Part shown: piece by piece, positions 1 to 7,705 of the stretch
Layout of the letters: each line of letters begins with the position of its first letter
Position numbering within the stretch: the first letter of the stretch is position 1
Origin: Sphingobium sp. EM0848
GTDB taxonomy: Bacteria > Pseudomonadota > Alphaproteobacteria > Sphingomonadales > Sphingomonadaceae
Direction: 5' to 3'
DNA length: 64,000 nt
NCBI RefSeq assembly: GCF_013375555.1
Contig: NZ_JABXWB010000005.1
Location: 1,576,001 to 1,640,000, forward strand
The notes under the pieces: model-generated
The model's input: the letters and a program-made list of their open reading frames with translations, nothing else
Databases searched by the model: none
What the model was told of the DNA's origin: nothing
Position numbers and translations under genes: made by a program

Positions 1-1
1 G

Positions 2-430
2 CTGACCGGCGCCTATGCTGTCCATCTCCTACGGGACTGGGATGCGCCTTTGCAGGTGGTCGCGGGCAGGCTGCGCGTCGAAGGAGGTGATGCTTTCGTC
101 GAACCTCTGTCATGCGTCGATAAGTTGAAAGGCGCAGAGGGGTGGTCAGGCGATTGCAACCATCTCTGGATCATGATCGGCTCGCAGATCGTCGATATCG
201 CGCTGTTCCGCGCGGCCTATTCGGCGGAGGGATCGGCGCAACTGGCGCATTTCGTCAATCTGCAATTCGGATCGGGCAAAGCCCTCTATGTCGATGACTG
301 GCGCCTGGCACGCCGTCGCGGGCTGTCTTATGAGCCGGTCTATGTGCTGGGTGCGGATGAAGTGACGGCGATTATGGCCGACGCATATCACGCTGGCGAA
401 GCGCTCGCGCGGCGGCCTTGCAGGCGATGA
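2..430 (+). CDS. Unidentified protein, 5' end outside window
   Basis: The reading frame is open from the first base, so the true start lies upstream. About 142 residues are visible, ending at a TGA. The middle carries a CNHLWIMIGSQIVDIALF stretch, where a His-Trp pair is followed by an Asp-containing hydrophobic strand. This arrangement is loosely reminiscent of small transglutaminase or papain-like folds, but I do not recognise the family and assign no function. The last residues (ALARRPCRR) are basic and may have been altered by a rearrangement, because a broken alpha/beta hydrolase starts immediately downstream in another frame. Confidence 0.55.
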   Translation: MTGAYAVHLLRDWDAPLQVVAGRLRVEGGDAFVEPLSCVDKLKGAEGWSGDCNHLWIMIGSQIVDIALFRAAYSAEGSAQLAHFVNLQFGSGKALYVDDWRLARRRGLSYEPVYVLGADEVTAIMADAYHAGEALARRPCRR

Positions 431-437
431 GCACGCC

Positions 438-653
438 GTGGAGGTCGGCCCGCTCGATGTCCACAGCCGGTCGAGCAGGCGAAGAAGCGCGTCGCTGATC
501 CTCAATCCCCAAGATGATCTTTATGCGGTGACGAAGGCCAATGCGCCGCGGACCCAAGACGCACATTATGTTGAATTGCCAGGACTGGGGCATGGCCTGT
601 TCGATCTGGAAACGGACCACATTACCCGGTTGGTCGAGGATTTCCTCGTCTGA
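438..653 (+). pseudogene. Truncated alpha/beta hydrolase, C-terminal remnant
   Basis: The last ~50 residues look like the end of an alpha/beta-hydrolase: a strand followed by NPQDDLY, where the acid residue of the catalytic triad normally lies, then PGLGHGLF supplying the catalytic histidine, then a closing helix. The oxyanion region, nucleophile elbow and lid are absent. The first ~20 residues (rich in Arg and Ser) do not resemble the family and look like out-of-frame read-in. At 71 residues against a usual 250-300 it cannot be a working enzyme. A GTG at 438 could initiate a short peptide, but decay after a deletion is more likely. A strong terminator follows. Confidence 0.6.
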
Positions 654-661
654 ATGATGGC

Positions 662-690
662 GGGGCGGCGTTTGCGTGCCGCCCCTTTTT
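662..690 (+). terminator. Rho-independent terminator
   Basis: A perfect 8-bp stem GGGGCGGC (662-669) pairs with GCCGCCCC (678-685) around an 8-nt loop and is followed by five T residues (686-690). It closes the plus-strand remnant and lies just past the stop of the minus-strand deacetylase operon. The minus direction lacks a T tract. Confidence 0.85.
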
Positions 691-696
691 ATCCAG

Positions 697-1614
697 TCAA
701 ACGCCCGACCGGGCGACGACTTCCGATCCGGTCGCGAACCATGCACCGGGTTGCGCCGCCAGCCACTCCATCAGCGCGTCGAAGGCATCCATGCGATAGG
801 GCAGGCCCATGATATAGGGCGTCAGGTGCATGGGCAGCATCCGGCCACCATGGCTCTGCGCCTCGCTGGCGAGCCAGGCATAGGCATCCCGCATCTGCGT
901 TGCGTAGCTGTCCACCGATTGCTGCTGCACGTTGATGATCTGCCGGTCGGACAGTTCATGATTGAGCGGCAGGTTCACGATCGGGCCGCCCGGTGTGCTG
1001 AACCGGACGGGCAGTTCATCATGCACCCAGTCGCACATATAATCTACGCCGGCTTCGGCAAGCAGGCGCGGCGTCGCGAAGCTTTGCGAACGGGCGATGG
1101 AGAGCCATCCCGTCGGCCGCCGTCCGGTCGTTTTTTCGATCATCGCGAGCGAGGAGAGGATCAGGCTGCGCTCCTCCTCTTGCGGCAGGCTGCTGTCGAT
1201 GGTGCCGTTCATGTCGGTTGAATGGGCGATGATCTCATGCCCGCCGGCGACGATGTCCGCGACCAATTCCGGATAGCGTTCGGCAATCGCGCCGTTGCAG
1301 GCGACGCTGATCCGGACGCCGACCTTATCGAACGCGTCGAGCAGGCGATAGAAGCCGACCCGAGTGCCATATTCGCGTGCGGTATAGTGGCGATAGTCGG
1401 GATAGGCCGTCTGCATGTGACCGGGCGCACGAAACGGCTTGTCGGCGGGCAGAATGGGGAACCATTCCAGGCTGACGACCGGCAGGATCGCGACCGACTT
1501 GCCGTCAGGCCACTGCACCGGCGGACGCTTGAAGAAATGGGACCAGGGATAGAGGTCATGGTCCATGCCGCGCGCACGACGGGGGTATTCGAGATAGGTA
1601 GGGTCGAGGCTCAT
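697..1614 (-). CDS. Polysaccharide-deacetylase-fold hydrolase (PuuE/imidase-like), copy 1
   Basis: This 305-residue protein has the NodB-like fold in the form used by the PuuE allantoinase and cyclic-imide-hydrolase branch, which act on small amides rather than glycans. Seen: a substrate-side VSLEW strand, a HSTDMNG segment where the family binds metal, a GWLSIAR strand and a late MHLTPYIMGLPYRM motif. There is no signal peptide, so it is cytoplasmic. Its start overlaps the stop of the upstream homologue by four bases (ATGA), and it is the last gene of a four-gene operon with an isochorismatase-fold amidase and an HMG-CoA-lyase-like enzyme. The partner copy matches the family better at its first motif, so this one may be a second subunit or have a different substrate. 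A role in opening a cyclic amide or imide is inferred from context. Confidence 0.8.
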   Translation of the reverse strand: MSLDPTYLEYPRRARGMDHDLYPWSHFFKRPPVQWPDGKSVAILPVVSLEWFPILPADKPFRAPGHMQTAYPDYRHYTAREYGTRVGFYRLLDAFDKVGVRISVACNGAIAERYPELVADIVAGGHEIIAHSTDMNGTIDSSLPQEEERSLILSSLAMIEKTTGRRPTGWLSIARSQSFATPRLLAEAGVDYMCDWVHDELPVRFSTPGGPIVNLPLNHELSDRQIINVQQQSVDSYATQMRDAYAWLASEAQSHGGRMLPMHLTPYIMGLPYRMDAFDALMEWLAAQPGAWFATGSEVVARSGV

Positions 1615-2504
1615 GCGGCGCTCCCTTCGGTCTGTGCGCGATAGGCATCGACAATTTCACCGGCGCGGGCGATCCATGCCCGGCCGTCCGCGGCGATATG
1701 GCGCAACACCTCTTCGAACGGGCCGATGCGGTGGGGCTGGCCGATCAGATAGCTGTGCAGCGGGATGCACATCACAGTGCCCGAATTTTCGCCTTCCTTC
1801 GCCAGCCGTTCAAATTGGCGGATCAGCGTGTCGGCATAGTCGCGAGGACTCATATTATAGACGAAGAAGCCGTAATGGTCGTTGACCTCCAGGCTATAGG
1901 GGATGGCGGTCAGTTGACCGCTTTTCACCTTCACCGGCGTCGGCTGGTCGTCATGATAGAGGTCGCAGGTGTAATCTAGCCCATATTCGGCAATCAGGTC
2001 GAGCGTGCGTGGCGTGTGCGTCAGAGCGGGGGCCAGCCAGCCGCGAATGCGCTGGCCGGTGGTGCGCTGGACCGTGGCGATGCTGTCCTCGATGATAGCG
2101 CGCTCCTGCGCCTCATCCATGCCGTAGCTGTAGCGGGTATTGTAAATACCGTGGCTGAAGAATTCCCAGCCGCGCTGGCGCGCATCCTCCACCACTTCGG
2201 GAATGTGGTCGCACAGCGCGACCGACAGGCTGACCGACCCCGGAAAGCCGTGGCGCGTCATCACATCGGCCATTCGCCAGTGGCTGACGCGATTGGCATG
2301 ATCGCGATGGCTGTAGCCAACCACATCGGGATGAGGCCGCGTCCAGCTTTTTCGCATTGGATTGGCGGGCGGGTCCAGTTCATAATATTCCAGATTCGGG
2401 GCGACCCAGACGGCGACAGTCTTGCCCCGCGGCCAGATGATCTTCTGACGGCCGCGATAGCGCTGGAAATCGTAAAGGCCGGGATCGGCTGCACCTTCCT
2501 GCAT
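1611..2504 (-). CDS. Polysaccharide-deacetylase-fold hydrolase (PuuE/imidase-like), copy 2
   Basis: A 297-residue cytoplasmic NodB-fold protein. The opening strand VAVWVAPNLEYYELDP is characteristic of the PuuE-like/cyclic-imide-hydrolase branch, followed by DHIPEVV, a SHGIYNTRYSYGM metal-region motif, a GWLAPALTHT strand and a C-terminal IPLHSYLIGQPHR. These fit a metal-dependent C-N hydrolase of small cyclic amides. It starts one base inside the stop of the isochorismatase-fold gene (TGATG) and overlaps the next copy by four bases, so all four minus-strand genes should be translated together. Two diverged copies side by side suggest a hetero-oligomer or two successive hydrolytic steps. Substrate unknown; a chitin or peptidoglycan deacetylase is unlikely without an export signal. 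Confidence 0.8.
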   Translation of the reverse strand: MQEGAADPGLYDFQRYRGRQKIIWPRGKTVAVWVAPNLEYYELDPPANPMRKSWTRPHPDVVGYSHRDHANRVSHWRMADVMTRHGFPGSVSLSVALCDHIPEVVEDARQRGWEFFSHGIYNTRYSYGMDEAQERAIIEDSIATVQRTTGQRIRGWLAPALTHTPRTLDLIAEYGLDYTCDLYHDDQPTPVKVKSGQLTAIPYSLEVNDHYGFFVYNMSPRDYADTLIRQFERLAKEGENSGTVMCIPLHSYLIGQPHRIGPFEEVLRHIAADGRAWIARAGEIVDAYRAQTEGSAA

Positions 2505-3184
2505 CAGCGTGCCTCCAGCCAGTCGATCACCGCCTGCACCGGCTCCACATCCGCATATTTGATGGCGAGATCGGTAAGGTTGGCGAAATGGTAGCTTTCA
2601 TGCTTGTCGGCGCAGGTCTCGATCGGGACGATGGTGCGGAAACCGTAGGACAGAGCATCGACTGCCGTGGCGCGCACGCAGCCTGACGTGCTGCCACCCG
2701 TGACAACCACTGTATCGACCTTGTGCCAGCGCAGATAGCTGCCCAGCGGTGTTTCGAAAAAGGCTGACGGCATCCGCTTGGTATATTGCAGGTCGTTGGG
2801 ATCGATTTCGCAGCGCGGGTCGAAGGTGTGGCGTTCACTGTCATATTTGATGTTCTGCAGCGAGTCCGGCGTATCGGTGCGGGTGCCCCAGACGCCTGCA
2901 TCCCCGGCGTCATCCTTATAGGCGACCCGGCTCCAGATCACCGGCATTTCCTTTTCGCGGGCAAGGCGGGATATGGTGTTGGTATATTCGATCTGGCGCG
3001 GATTGGTTTCATAGGCGGTCTTGAACATGTCGATCCGCGTATAGGCCTGCTGGAAATCGACATTCACGATCGCGAGTTTCTCGCCAAAGCCGAATTTCTT
3101 GCGCGCGGGATTGGCGATGACGTCCTCGAACAACTGGCGCGCGGTCCTGTCTTCGCAAATCATCCTGGTTCCGATTATCGTCAT
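2504..3184 (-). CDS. Isochorismatase-family amidohydrolase (N-carbamoylsarcosine/maleamate amidase type)
   Basis: A 226-residue cysteine hydrolase. The family triad is visible: Asp in NVDFQQAYT, Lys in YTKRMPSAFFETP and the nucleophile Cys in TGGSTSGCVRATAVDALSYG, preceded by the usual cis-peptide region. Members hydrolyse small amides (N-carbamoylsarcosine, maleamate, nicotinamide, ureidoacrylate) to acid and ammonia. The N-terminal ~35 residues before the first strand are longer than in nicotinamidases and match the carbamoylsarcosine/maleamate branch better. Its ATG overlaps the stop of the lyase gene by four bases and its stop overlaps the deacetylase-fold gene by one. In this operon it would release ammonia from the amide made by the ring-opening hydrolases. 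The exact substrate is not readable from sequence. Confidence 0.85.
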   Translation of the reverse strand: MTIIGTRMICEDRTARQLFEDVIANPARKKFGFGEKLAIVNVDFQQAYTRIDMFKTAYETNPRQIEYTNTISRLAREKEMPVIWSRVAYKDDAGDAGVWGTRTDTPDSLQNIKYDSERHTFDPRCEIDPNDLQYTKRMPSAFFETPLGSYLRWHKVDTVVVTGGSTSGCVRATAVDALSYGFRTIVPIETCADKHESYHFANLTDLAIKYADVEPVQAVIDWLEAR

Positions 3185-4170
3185 GCTGCTTCCTTCCGCT
3201 TTTCATCCGCCGTGGCAAATCCCAGCGGCAAACCCGCATCGGGACTGAACCCGTAAAGGGGTTCGCCCGGCAGATGCTGCTTCAGGATTTCTCGCACTGC
3301 GAATAGTTTCTCCAGATCGATGCCCGTGCGCAGGCCCATGGCCTCCAGCATGAAGGCAAGGTCTTCCGTCACGATATTGCCGCTGGCCCCTGGTGCAAAC
3401 GGGCAGCCACCAAGGCCGCCCAGCGACGAATCGACGGTGGTGAGGCCCGCGTCGAGCGCGGCGAGTACATTGGCCAACCCCAGACCGCGGGTATTGTGCA
3501 GGTGAATGCCCTGCACAGCCGCTTCGCCAACCGTATCGCGCAGAATGCGGACAAGATGCTTGACCGCCGCCGGATCGGCATAGCCCGTTGTATCGGCAAT
3601 GCCGACCTCGTCGCAACCGCGCTCCATCAGTGCCTCGGCCAGACGCAGGATCTGCGCGTCGGGAATCGCGCCTTCAAGCGTGCAACCGAAGGCGGTGGAG
3701 AGGCTGCCTTCGAAATGCGGACGCTTCACAGGCGACAGGGCGCGAATCTCGGCGCCGATTTCCGCGACTTCGGCCAGTACCTGCTCATGGGTGCGGCGCA
3801 GATTGCGCAGGCTGTGAGTTTCGGAAACGGACAGCGGGATGGTGATCTTGTGTGCGCCCGCCGCGATGGCATCCCGCGCGCCCCTGGCATTGGGCACCAG
3901 CACGGCAACGGTCAGGCCGGGGATGGAACAGGCATGGGCGACGATCTCCGCCGTGCCTTCCAACTGGGGCAGGATCTTGGCCGGAACGAAGCTGCCGACC
4001 TCGATCTCCCTCACGCCGGCGGCGGCCTCGGCGCTGATCCATGCCTTGCGCGCGGCGACGGGCATGATCGGAATGATGCTCTGCAGGCCGTCGCGCGGGC
4101 CGACCTCGCTCACCAATATATCGACAGGGCTGCTGTCAACGCCGTTATTCGCACTGTGATTATCTGCCAT
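3181..4170 (-). CDS. HMG-CoA-lyase-like DRE-TIM aldolase
   Basis: A 329-residue TIM-barrel lyase of the HMGL family. Motifs seen: SEVGPRDGLQSI (metal-binding Asp and catalytic Arg), GIADTTGYADP, GIHLHNTRGLGLANV with the metal-binding His-x-His, and GLGGCPFAPGASGN with the catalytic loop Cys. Family members split HMG-CoA, citramalyl-CoA or related acyl-CoAs into a ketoacid or ketone and acetyl-CoA. I prefer the ATG at 4170 because GAGG precedes it at five bases; an in-frame TTG at 4188 has no such site. It is the first gene of the minus-strand operon and is divergent from a class III CoA-transferase, which would supply the CoA ester. Citramalyl- or malyl-CoA cleavage is the best-fitting role by context. 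Confidence 0.88.
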   Translation of the reverse strand: MADNHSANNGVDSSPVDILVSEVGPRDGLQSIIPIMPVAARKAWISAEAAAGVREIEVGSFVPAKILPQLEGTAEIVAHACSIPGLTVAVLVPNARGARDAIAAGAHKITIPLSVSETHSLRNLRRTHEQVLAEVAEIGAEIRALSPVKRPHFEGSLSTAFGCTLEGAIPDAQILRLAEALMERGCDEVGIADTTGYADPAAVKHLVRILRDTVGEAAVQGIHLHNTRGLGLANVLAALDAGLTTVDSSLGGLGGCPFAPGASGNIVTEDLAFMLEAMGLRTGIDLEKLFAVREILKQHLPGEPLYGFSPDAGLPLGFATADEKRKEAA

Positions 4171-4239
4171 TGCCACCTCGCGGATCAATTTGTATTAAAA
4201 CTATACCAAATAAAATTGCCTGTCGAGATGGAGTACCAA
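4171..4239. promoter_or_regulatory. Divergent promoter region of lyase operon and CoA-transferase
   Basis: This 69-base AT-rich gap separates the minus-strand lyase start from the plus-strand CoA-transferase start, so both promoters must overlap here. TTGTAT (4190-4195) and ATACCAA (4203-4209) form an imperfect dyad that could bind the adjacent HutC-type GntR protein. CAAATAAA (4207-4214) recurs at 6276-6283 in front of the leuC-like gene. GGAG at 4230-4233 is the ribosome-binding site that selects the ATG at 4240. Confidence 0.4.
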
Positions 4240-5436
4240 ATGTCAGCGACACTTTCCGATGCTGACCTGCCGTTGGCGGGGATCAGGGTTATCGAATTCA
4301 CGCATATGGTGATGGGGCCGACGGCGGGCGTCGTGCTCGCCGATCTGGGCGCCGATGTGGTCAAGGTGGAGCCGGTGGGCGGCGACCATACCCGCAATCT
4401 GCTGGGTTCAGGCGCAGGCTATTTCCCGATGTTCAACCGCAACAAGCGCAGCATCTGCCTGGACCTGAAGAATGAGGCGGGCCTTGCCGCCGCCCGCCGT
4501 TTGATCGAGGGTGCGGACGTGGTGATCGAGAATTTCCGTCCAGGCGCGCTTGAGAAAATGGGTTTAGGGCCGGATAGCTTCAAGGACAGCAATCCCGGCC
4601 TCGTCTATTGCTCTGCCAAGGGTTTTCTGGCGGGACCCTACGGCCATCGCACCGCGCTGGATGAAGTGACGCAGATGATGGGCGGTCTTGCCTATATGAC
4701 CGGCCCTCCAGGACGGCCGCTGCGCGCGGGCAGTTCTGTTGTGGACATTACCGGCGGCATGTTCGGCGCCATTGCCATTCTAGCCGCGCTTCAGCGTCGG
4801 CAGAAGACGGGCAAGGGCGGCGCGGTCAAATGCTCATTGTTCGAGACGACAGCCTTCCTCGTCGGTCAGCATATGGCGCAGCAGGCTGTGACCGGCGTTC
4901 CGACTGCCCCGATGCCCGTGCGCGTGTCGGCCTGGGCCATTTACGATGTGTTCGAGACTGCCCATGCCGATGAACAGTTGTTCGTCGGCGTCGTCACCGA
5001 CAGCCAGTGGCAGACCTTCTGCAAGCTGTTCGATCTGGGCGACATTGGCAACAATCCCGACTTTGCGGCCAATAATCAGCGCGTGCTGGCGCGGGACCAG
5101 ATCCTGCCCGTGGTGCGCGCGCTGTTCACGTCAAAGTCGCGCAGCGAACTGGTCGAGACGCTGGAGCGCGCCGGACTGCCCTTTGCGCCGATCGCCAAGC
5201 CCGGCGACCTGTTCGACGATCCGCACCTTAATGCCGAGGGCGGCTTGGTCCCGATCACGTTGAAGGACGGGAGCGTGGCTCATATGCCTGCCTTGCCGCT
5301 GGAGTTTGACGGCCAGCGCAGCGGCATTCGCCACGATGTTCCGCAGGCGGGTGTCGATGGCGTCGACGTCCTAGTAGAAGCAGGCTATTCGGCTGAGGAG
5401 ATGTCCGCGCTGCGGGCGGCTGGCGCGCTGGGGTGA
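4240..5436 (+). CDS. Class III CoA-transferase (CaiB/BaiF family)
   Basis: A 398-residue family III CoA-transferase. Near the N-terminus are IRVIEFTHMVMGPTAG and the ADLGADVVKVEPVGGD segment typical of the CoA-binding Rossmann part, then FNRNKRSICLDLKN and YCSAKGFLAGPYGHRTALDE, which covers the region of the catalytic Asp. Members move CoA between acyl-CoA and a carboxylic acid by a ping-pong mechanism without free energy loss. The reading frame extends far upstream, but the start at 4240 is chosen because GGAG lies six bases before it and homology begins there. It diverges from the lyase operon, which suggests it activates the hydroxy-dicarboxylate that the lyase cleaves. Its last 52 bases overlap the convergent GntR gene. 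Confidence 0.9.
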   Translation: MSATLSDADLPLAGIRVIEFTHMVMGPTAGVVLADLGADVVKVEPVGGDHTRNLLGSGAGYFPMFNRNKRSICLDLKNEAGLAAARRLIEGADVVIENFRPGALEKMGLGPDSFKDSNPGLVYCSAKGFLAGPYGHRTALDEVTQMMGGLAYMTGPPGRPLRAGSSVVDITGGMFGAIAILAALQRRQKTGKGGAVKCSLFETTAFLVGQHMAQQAVTGVPTAPMPVRVSAWAIYDVFETAHADEQLFVGVVTDSQWQTFCKLFDLGDIGNNPDFAANNQRVLARDQILPVVRALFTSKSRSELVETLERAGLPFAPIAKPGDLFDDPHLNAEGGLVPITLKDGSVAHMPALPLEFDGQRSGIRHDVPQAGVDGVDVLVEAGYSAEEMSALRAAGALG

Positions 5437-6176
5437 AGTGTCGTGCTCGACCCCAGATCGAGCGTGACGCGATAGCGGTCGGCACGATAATGGGCGCGGG
5501 TGAGGAGCATGGGTGCACCCGCGCCGTCGCGCACGAGGCGCTCTATCATGAGAAGGGCGCTGCGCTGCGGGATTTGCAGCCAGTCGCCCAGTTCAGCATT
5601 GGCGAGTTCGGCTGCGATCGTCTGGTGCGCTGAGCCGATGGTCAGGTTCGCGCCACGCAGCAACTCCAGTATCGGCGTGGTCGCTAGACCTGCCAACGGG
5701 ACATGGGCGGCGACGGCGGCCGGCATCCAGCTGCTGACAAGGCCTAGCGGCTCCCCGTCCAGCGAACGTAGCCGACGGGCATGGACGACGAGCGCATCCA
5801 GCGGAAGGTTGAGAAGGGCGCAGACCTCGGAAGAAGCGGGGCCTTCGTCCAGTCCGATCAGGCGCACCTCCGTCTTGCGGCCGAAGGCGACCAGCGCCTC
5901 GACCGCCTGATCGACATCGGCCTCCAGCGGGCGGGCGGGTGACTGGAAGATGACGCGCGTGCCGGTGCGGCGGCGGCGCTCGACAAGGCCGGTTTCCGCC
6001 AGCTCCGCCAGCGCGCGACGGGCAGTGATTCGGGATACGCTATATTGGTCGCACAGCTCCGCCTCCGTGGGCATGCTATCGCCAAAGGCACGGCGGCCCG
6101 ACATGATCTCGTCGCGCAGCTGAAGGAACAGCTGGTGGTAGAGCGGGATGGCGTCGTCGCGGTCGATCAGGGTCAT
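5385..6176 (-). CDS. GntR-family regulator, HutC subfamily (UTRA domain)
   Basis: A 263-residue regulator. Residues ~5-70 form the GntR winged helix-turn-helix (AIPLYHQLFLQLRDEI, then TEAELCDQYSVSRITARRAL and a GLVERRRRTGTRV wing). Residues ~85-240 form a UTRA effector-binding domain, with the SSWMPAAVAAHVPL and LLMIERLVRDGAGAPMLL strands usual for it. It is divergent from the leuCD-like genes and convergent with the CoA-transferase, with a 52-bp tail-to-tail overlap. It is therefore the likely local repressor of the catabolic island, probably relieved by a pathway intermediate. A dyad at 6260-6277 in the divergent gap is a candidate operator. GGAG sits just before the ATG. Confidence 0.9.
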   Translation of the reverse strand: MTLIDRDDAIPLYHQLFLQLRDEIMSGRRAFGDSMPTEAELCDQYSVSRITARRALAELAETGLVERRRRTGTRVIFQSPARPLEADVDQAVEALVAFGRKTEVRLIGLDEGPASSEVCALLNLPLDALVVHARRLRSLDGEPLGLVSSWMPAAVAAHVPLAGLATTPILELLRGANLTIGSAHQTIAAELANAELGDWLQIPQRSALLMIERLVRDGAGAPMLLTRAHYRADRYRVTLDLGSSTTLHPSAPAARSADISSAE

Positions 6177-6259
6177 TCTCCGGCGAGCTTTATCGGATCG
6201 GTGGTTGCAGTGCGAGCATTTTGGCCGACGCTGTTGACCGGTACCAGTTCAACCATTAA

Positions 6260-6277
6260 TGTTATATAAATAGAACA
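6260..6277. promoter_or_regulatory. Candidate GntR/HutC operator dyad
   Basis: TGTTATATAAATAGAACA is an inverted repeat with 14 of 18 positions symmetric: TGTT at one end, AACA at the other and AT-rich arms. It lies in the gap between the GntR gene (start 6176) and the leuC-like gene (start 6299), 21 bases before the latter. Size, symmetry and position suit a GntR-family operator. Binding is inferred. Confidence 0.5.
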
Positions 6278-6298
6278 AATAAAGTCGATGGCGGATGA

Positions 6299-7705
6299 AT
6301 GAGTAGCCTGTTCGAAAAAATCTGGCGCGACCATGTGATCGCGGATTTGGGTGACGGGGTCGCGTTGATCGCGATCGATCGCCTGATGTTGCACGAGCGG
6401 ACGGGGGGCGTCGCGCTCAAGGCCGTCACTCAAGCGGGACGCGCGGTGGCCAGCCCGGAGCGCGTCTTTGCGGTGATGGATCATATCGTCGATACGCTCC
6501 CCGGACGCAGCGACGACACGTTGATGCCCACGGGTAAGGCGTTTATCATTGAAACGCGCGATGCCGCGAAGGCGGCGGGGATCACCCTGTTCGATCTCGG
6601 CGATCCGCGGCAGGGCATATGCCATGTCGTGTCACCTGAGCAGGGTATAGTGCTGCCCGGCGCAACGCTGGTCTGCCCCGATAGCCATACCGGCACGCAG
6701 GGCGCATTCGGCGCACTGGCCTGGGGGATCGGGTCGAGTGAGGCGGAACATGCACTCATCACCGGCACACTGCGTGTCCGCCGTCCGCTGACGATGCGGA
6801 TCACGGTGTCAGGGCGGCTGGCTGCGGGGGTGAGTGCCAAGGACCTGGCATTGCACCTGATCGCGCGGATTGGATCGGACGGGGCGCAGGGTTATGCGGT
6901 CGAGTTCGCGGGTCAGGGGATTGCCGCGCTGGACATCGAGCAGCGCCAGACGCTGTGCAACATGGCGACGGAAATGTCTGCCTTCAGCGCGCTGATCGCG
7001 CCTGATGAGGTGACGTTCGCCGCGCTCACGGGACGACCGCTGGCGCCTGCCGGAGCTTTGTGGGATCAGGCGGTCGAGGCATGGCGCGAACTGGTGAGCG
7101 ATGCCGATGCGCGCTTCGACAGGGAAATCGCCGTCGATGCCGCTGATGTGGAACCGATGATCAGTTGGGGCACCAGTCCCCAGCAGGCGGTGCCGGTGAC
7201 GGCCGTTGTTCCCGCCTATGAGGAGGGGCGTTCGCGCGGCACCGCCGCCAACCATGCCCGTTCGCTCAGCTATATGGGGCTTGAAGATGGCGTAGCGCTC
7301 AAGGGACTGCCCATCGATGCCGTGTTCATCGGTTCCTGCACCAACAGCCGCCTGTCGGACCTGCGCCGCGCGGCGAAGCAGGTCGCGGGCCGCAAGGTCG
7401 CGCCAGGCGTGCGGGCAATCTGCGTGCCCGGATCGGGCGCGGTCAAGGCAGCCGCTGAAGCGGAAGGCATTGCCGCGACGCTGATCGAGGCGGGTTTCGA
7501 ATGGCGTGAGCCGGGCTGTTCCATGTGCTTTTTCGCTGGGGGAGAGAGCTTCGGTCTGCGAGAGCGGGTGCTCTCCACCACCAACCGCAATTTCGAAAGC
7601 CGGCAGGGGCCGGAGACGCGCACCCATATCGCGTCGCCCGAACTGGTCGCCGCGTCCGCTATTGCCGGATGCATCGCCGATCCGCGTGAAGGAGCGCCCG
7701 CATGA
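6299..7705 (+). CDS. leuC: Aconitase-superfamily hydratase, large subunit (LeuC-like)
   Basis: A 468-residue homologue of the isopropylmalate isomerase large subunit. It opens with SSLFEKIWRDHVI, as LeuC does, carries CPDSHTGTQGAFGALAWGIG with the first cluster cysteine, and later FIGSCTNSRLSDLR and EPGCSMCFF with the other two ligands of the [4Fe-4S] cluster. It needs the small subunit encoded next, overlapping by four bases. The setting is catabolic (GntR regulator, CoA-transferase, lyase, amidases), so a maleate, citraconate or dimethylmaleate hydratase role is more likely than leucine synthesis. Those hydratases belong to the same family and cannot be separated from LeuC by motifs alone. 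Confidence 0.88.
   Translation: MSSLFEKIWRDHVIADLGDGVALIAIDRLMLHERTGGVALKAVTQAGRAVASPERVFAVMDHIVDTLPGRSDDTLMPTGKAFIIETRDAAKAAGITLFDLGDPRQGICHVVSPEQGIVLPGATLVCPDSHTGTQGAFGALAWGIGSSEAEHALITGTLRVRRPLTMRITVSGRLAAGVSAKDLALHLIARIGSDGAQGYAVEFAGQGIAALDIEQRQTLCNMATEMSAFSALIAPDEVTFAALTGRPLAPAGALWDQAVEAWRELVSDADARFDREIAVDAADVEPMISWGTSPQQAVPVTAVVPAYEEGRSRGTAANHARSLSYMGLEDGVALKGLPIDAVFIGSCTNSRLSDLRRAAKQVAGRKVAPGVRAICVPGSGAVKAAAEAEGIAATLIEAGFEWREPGCSMCFFAGGESFGLRERVLSTTNRNFESRQGPETRTHIASPELVAASAIAGCIADPREGAPA

Noticed and set aside
697..2504. Glycan or peptidoglycan deacetylases
   Set aside because: Both proteins lack signal peptides and show the PuuE/imidase-type motifs. The operon partners are small-amide and CoA enzymes.
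3496..4239. N-terminal extension of the CoA-transferase
   Set aside because: It lies opposite the well-supported lyase gene. CoA-transferase motifs begin after the ATG at 4240, which has its own GGAG.
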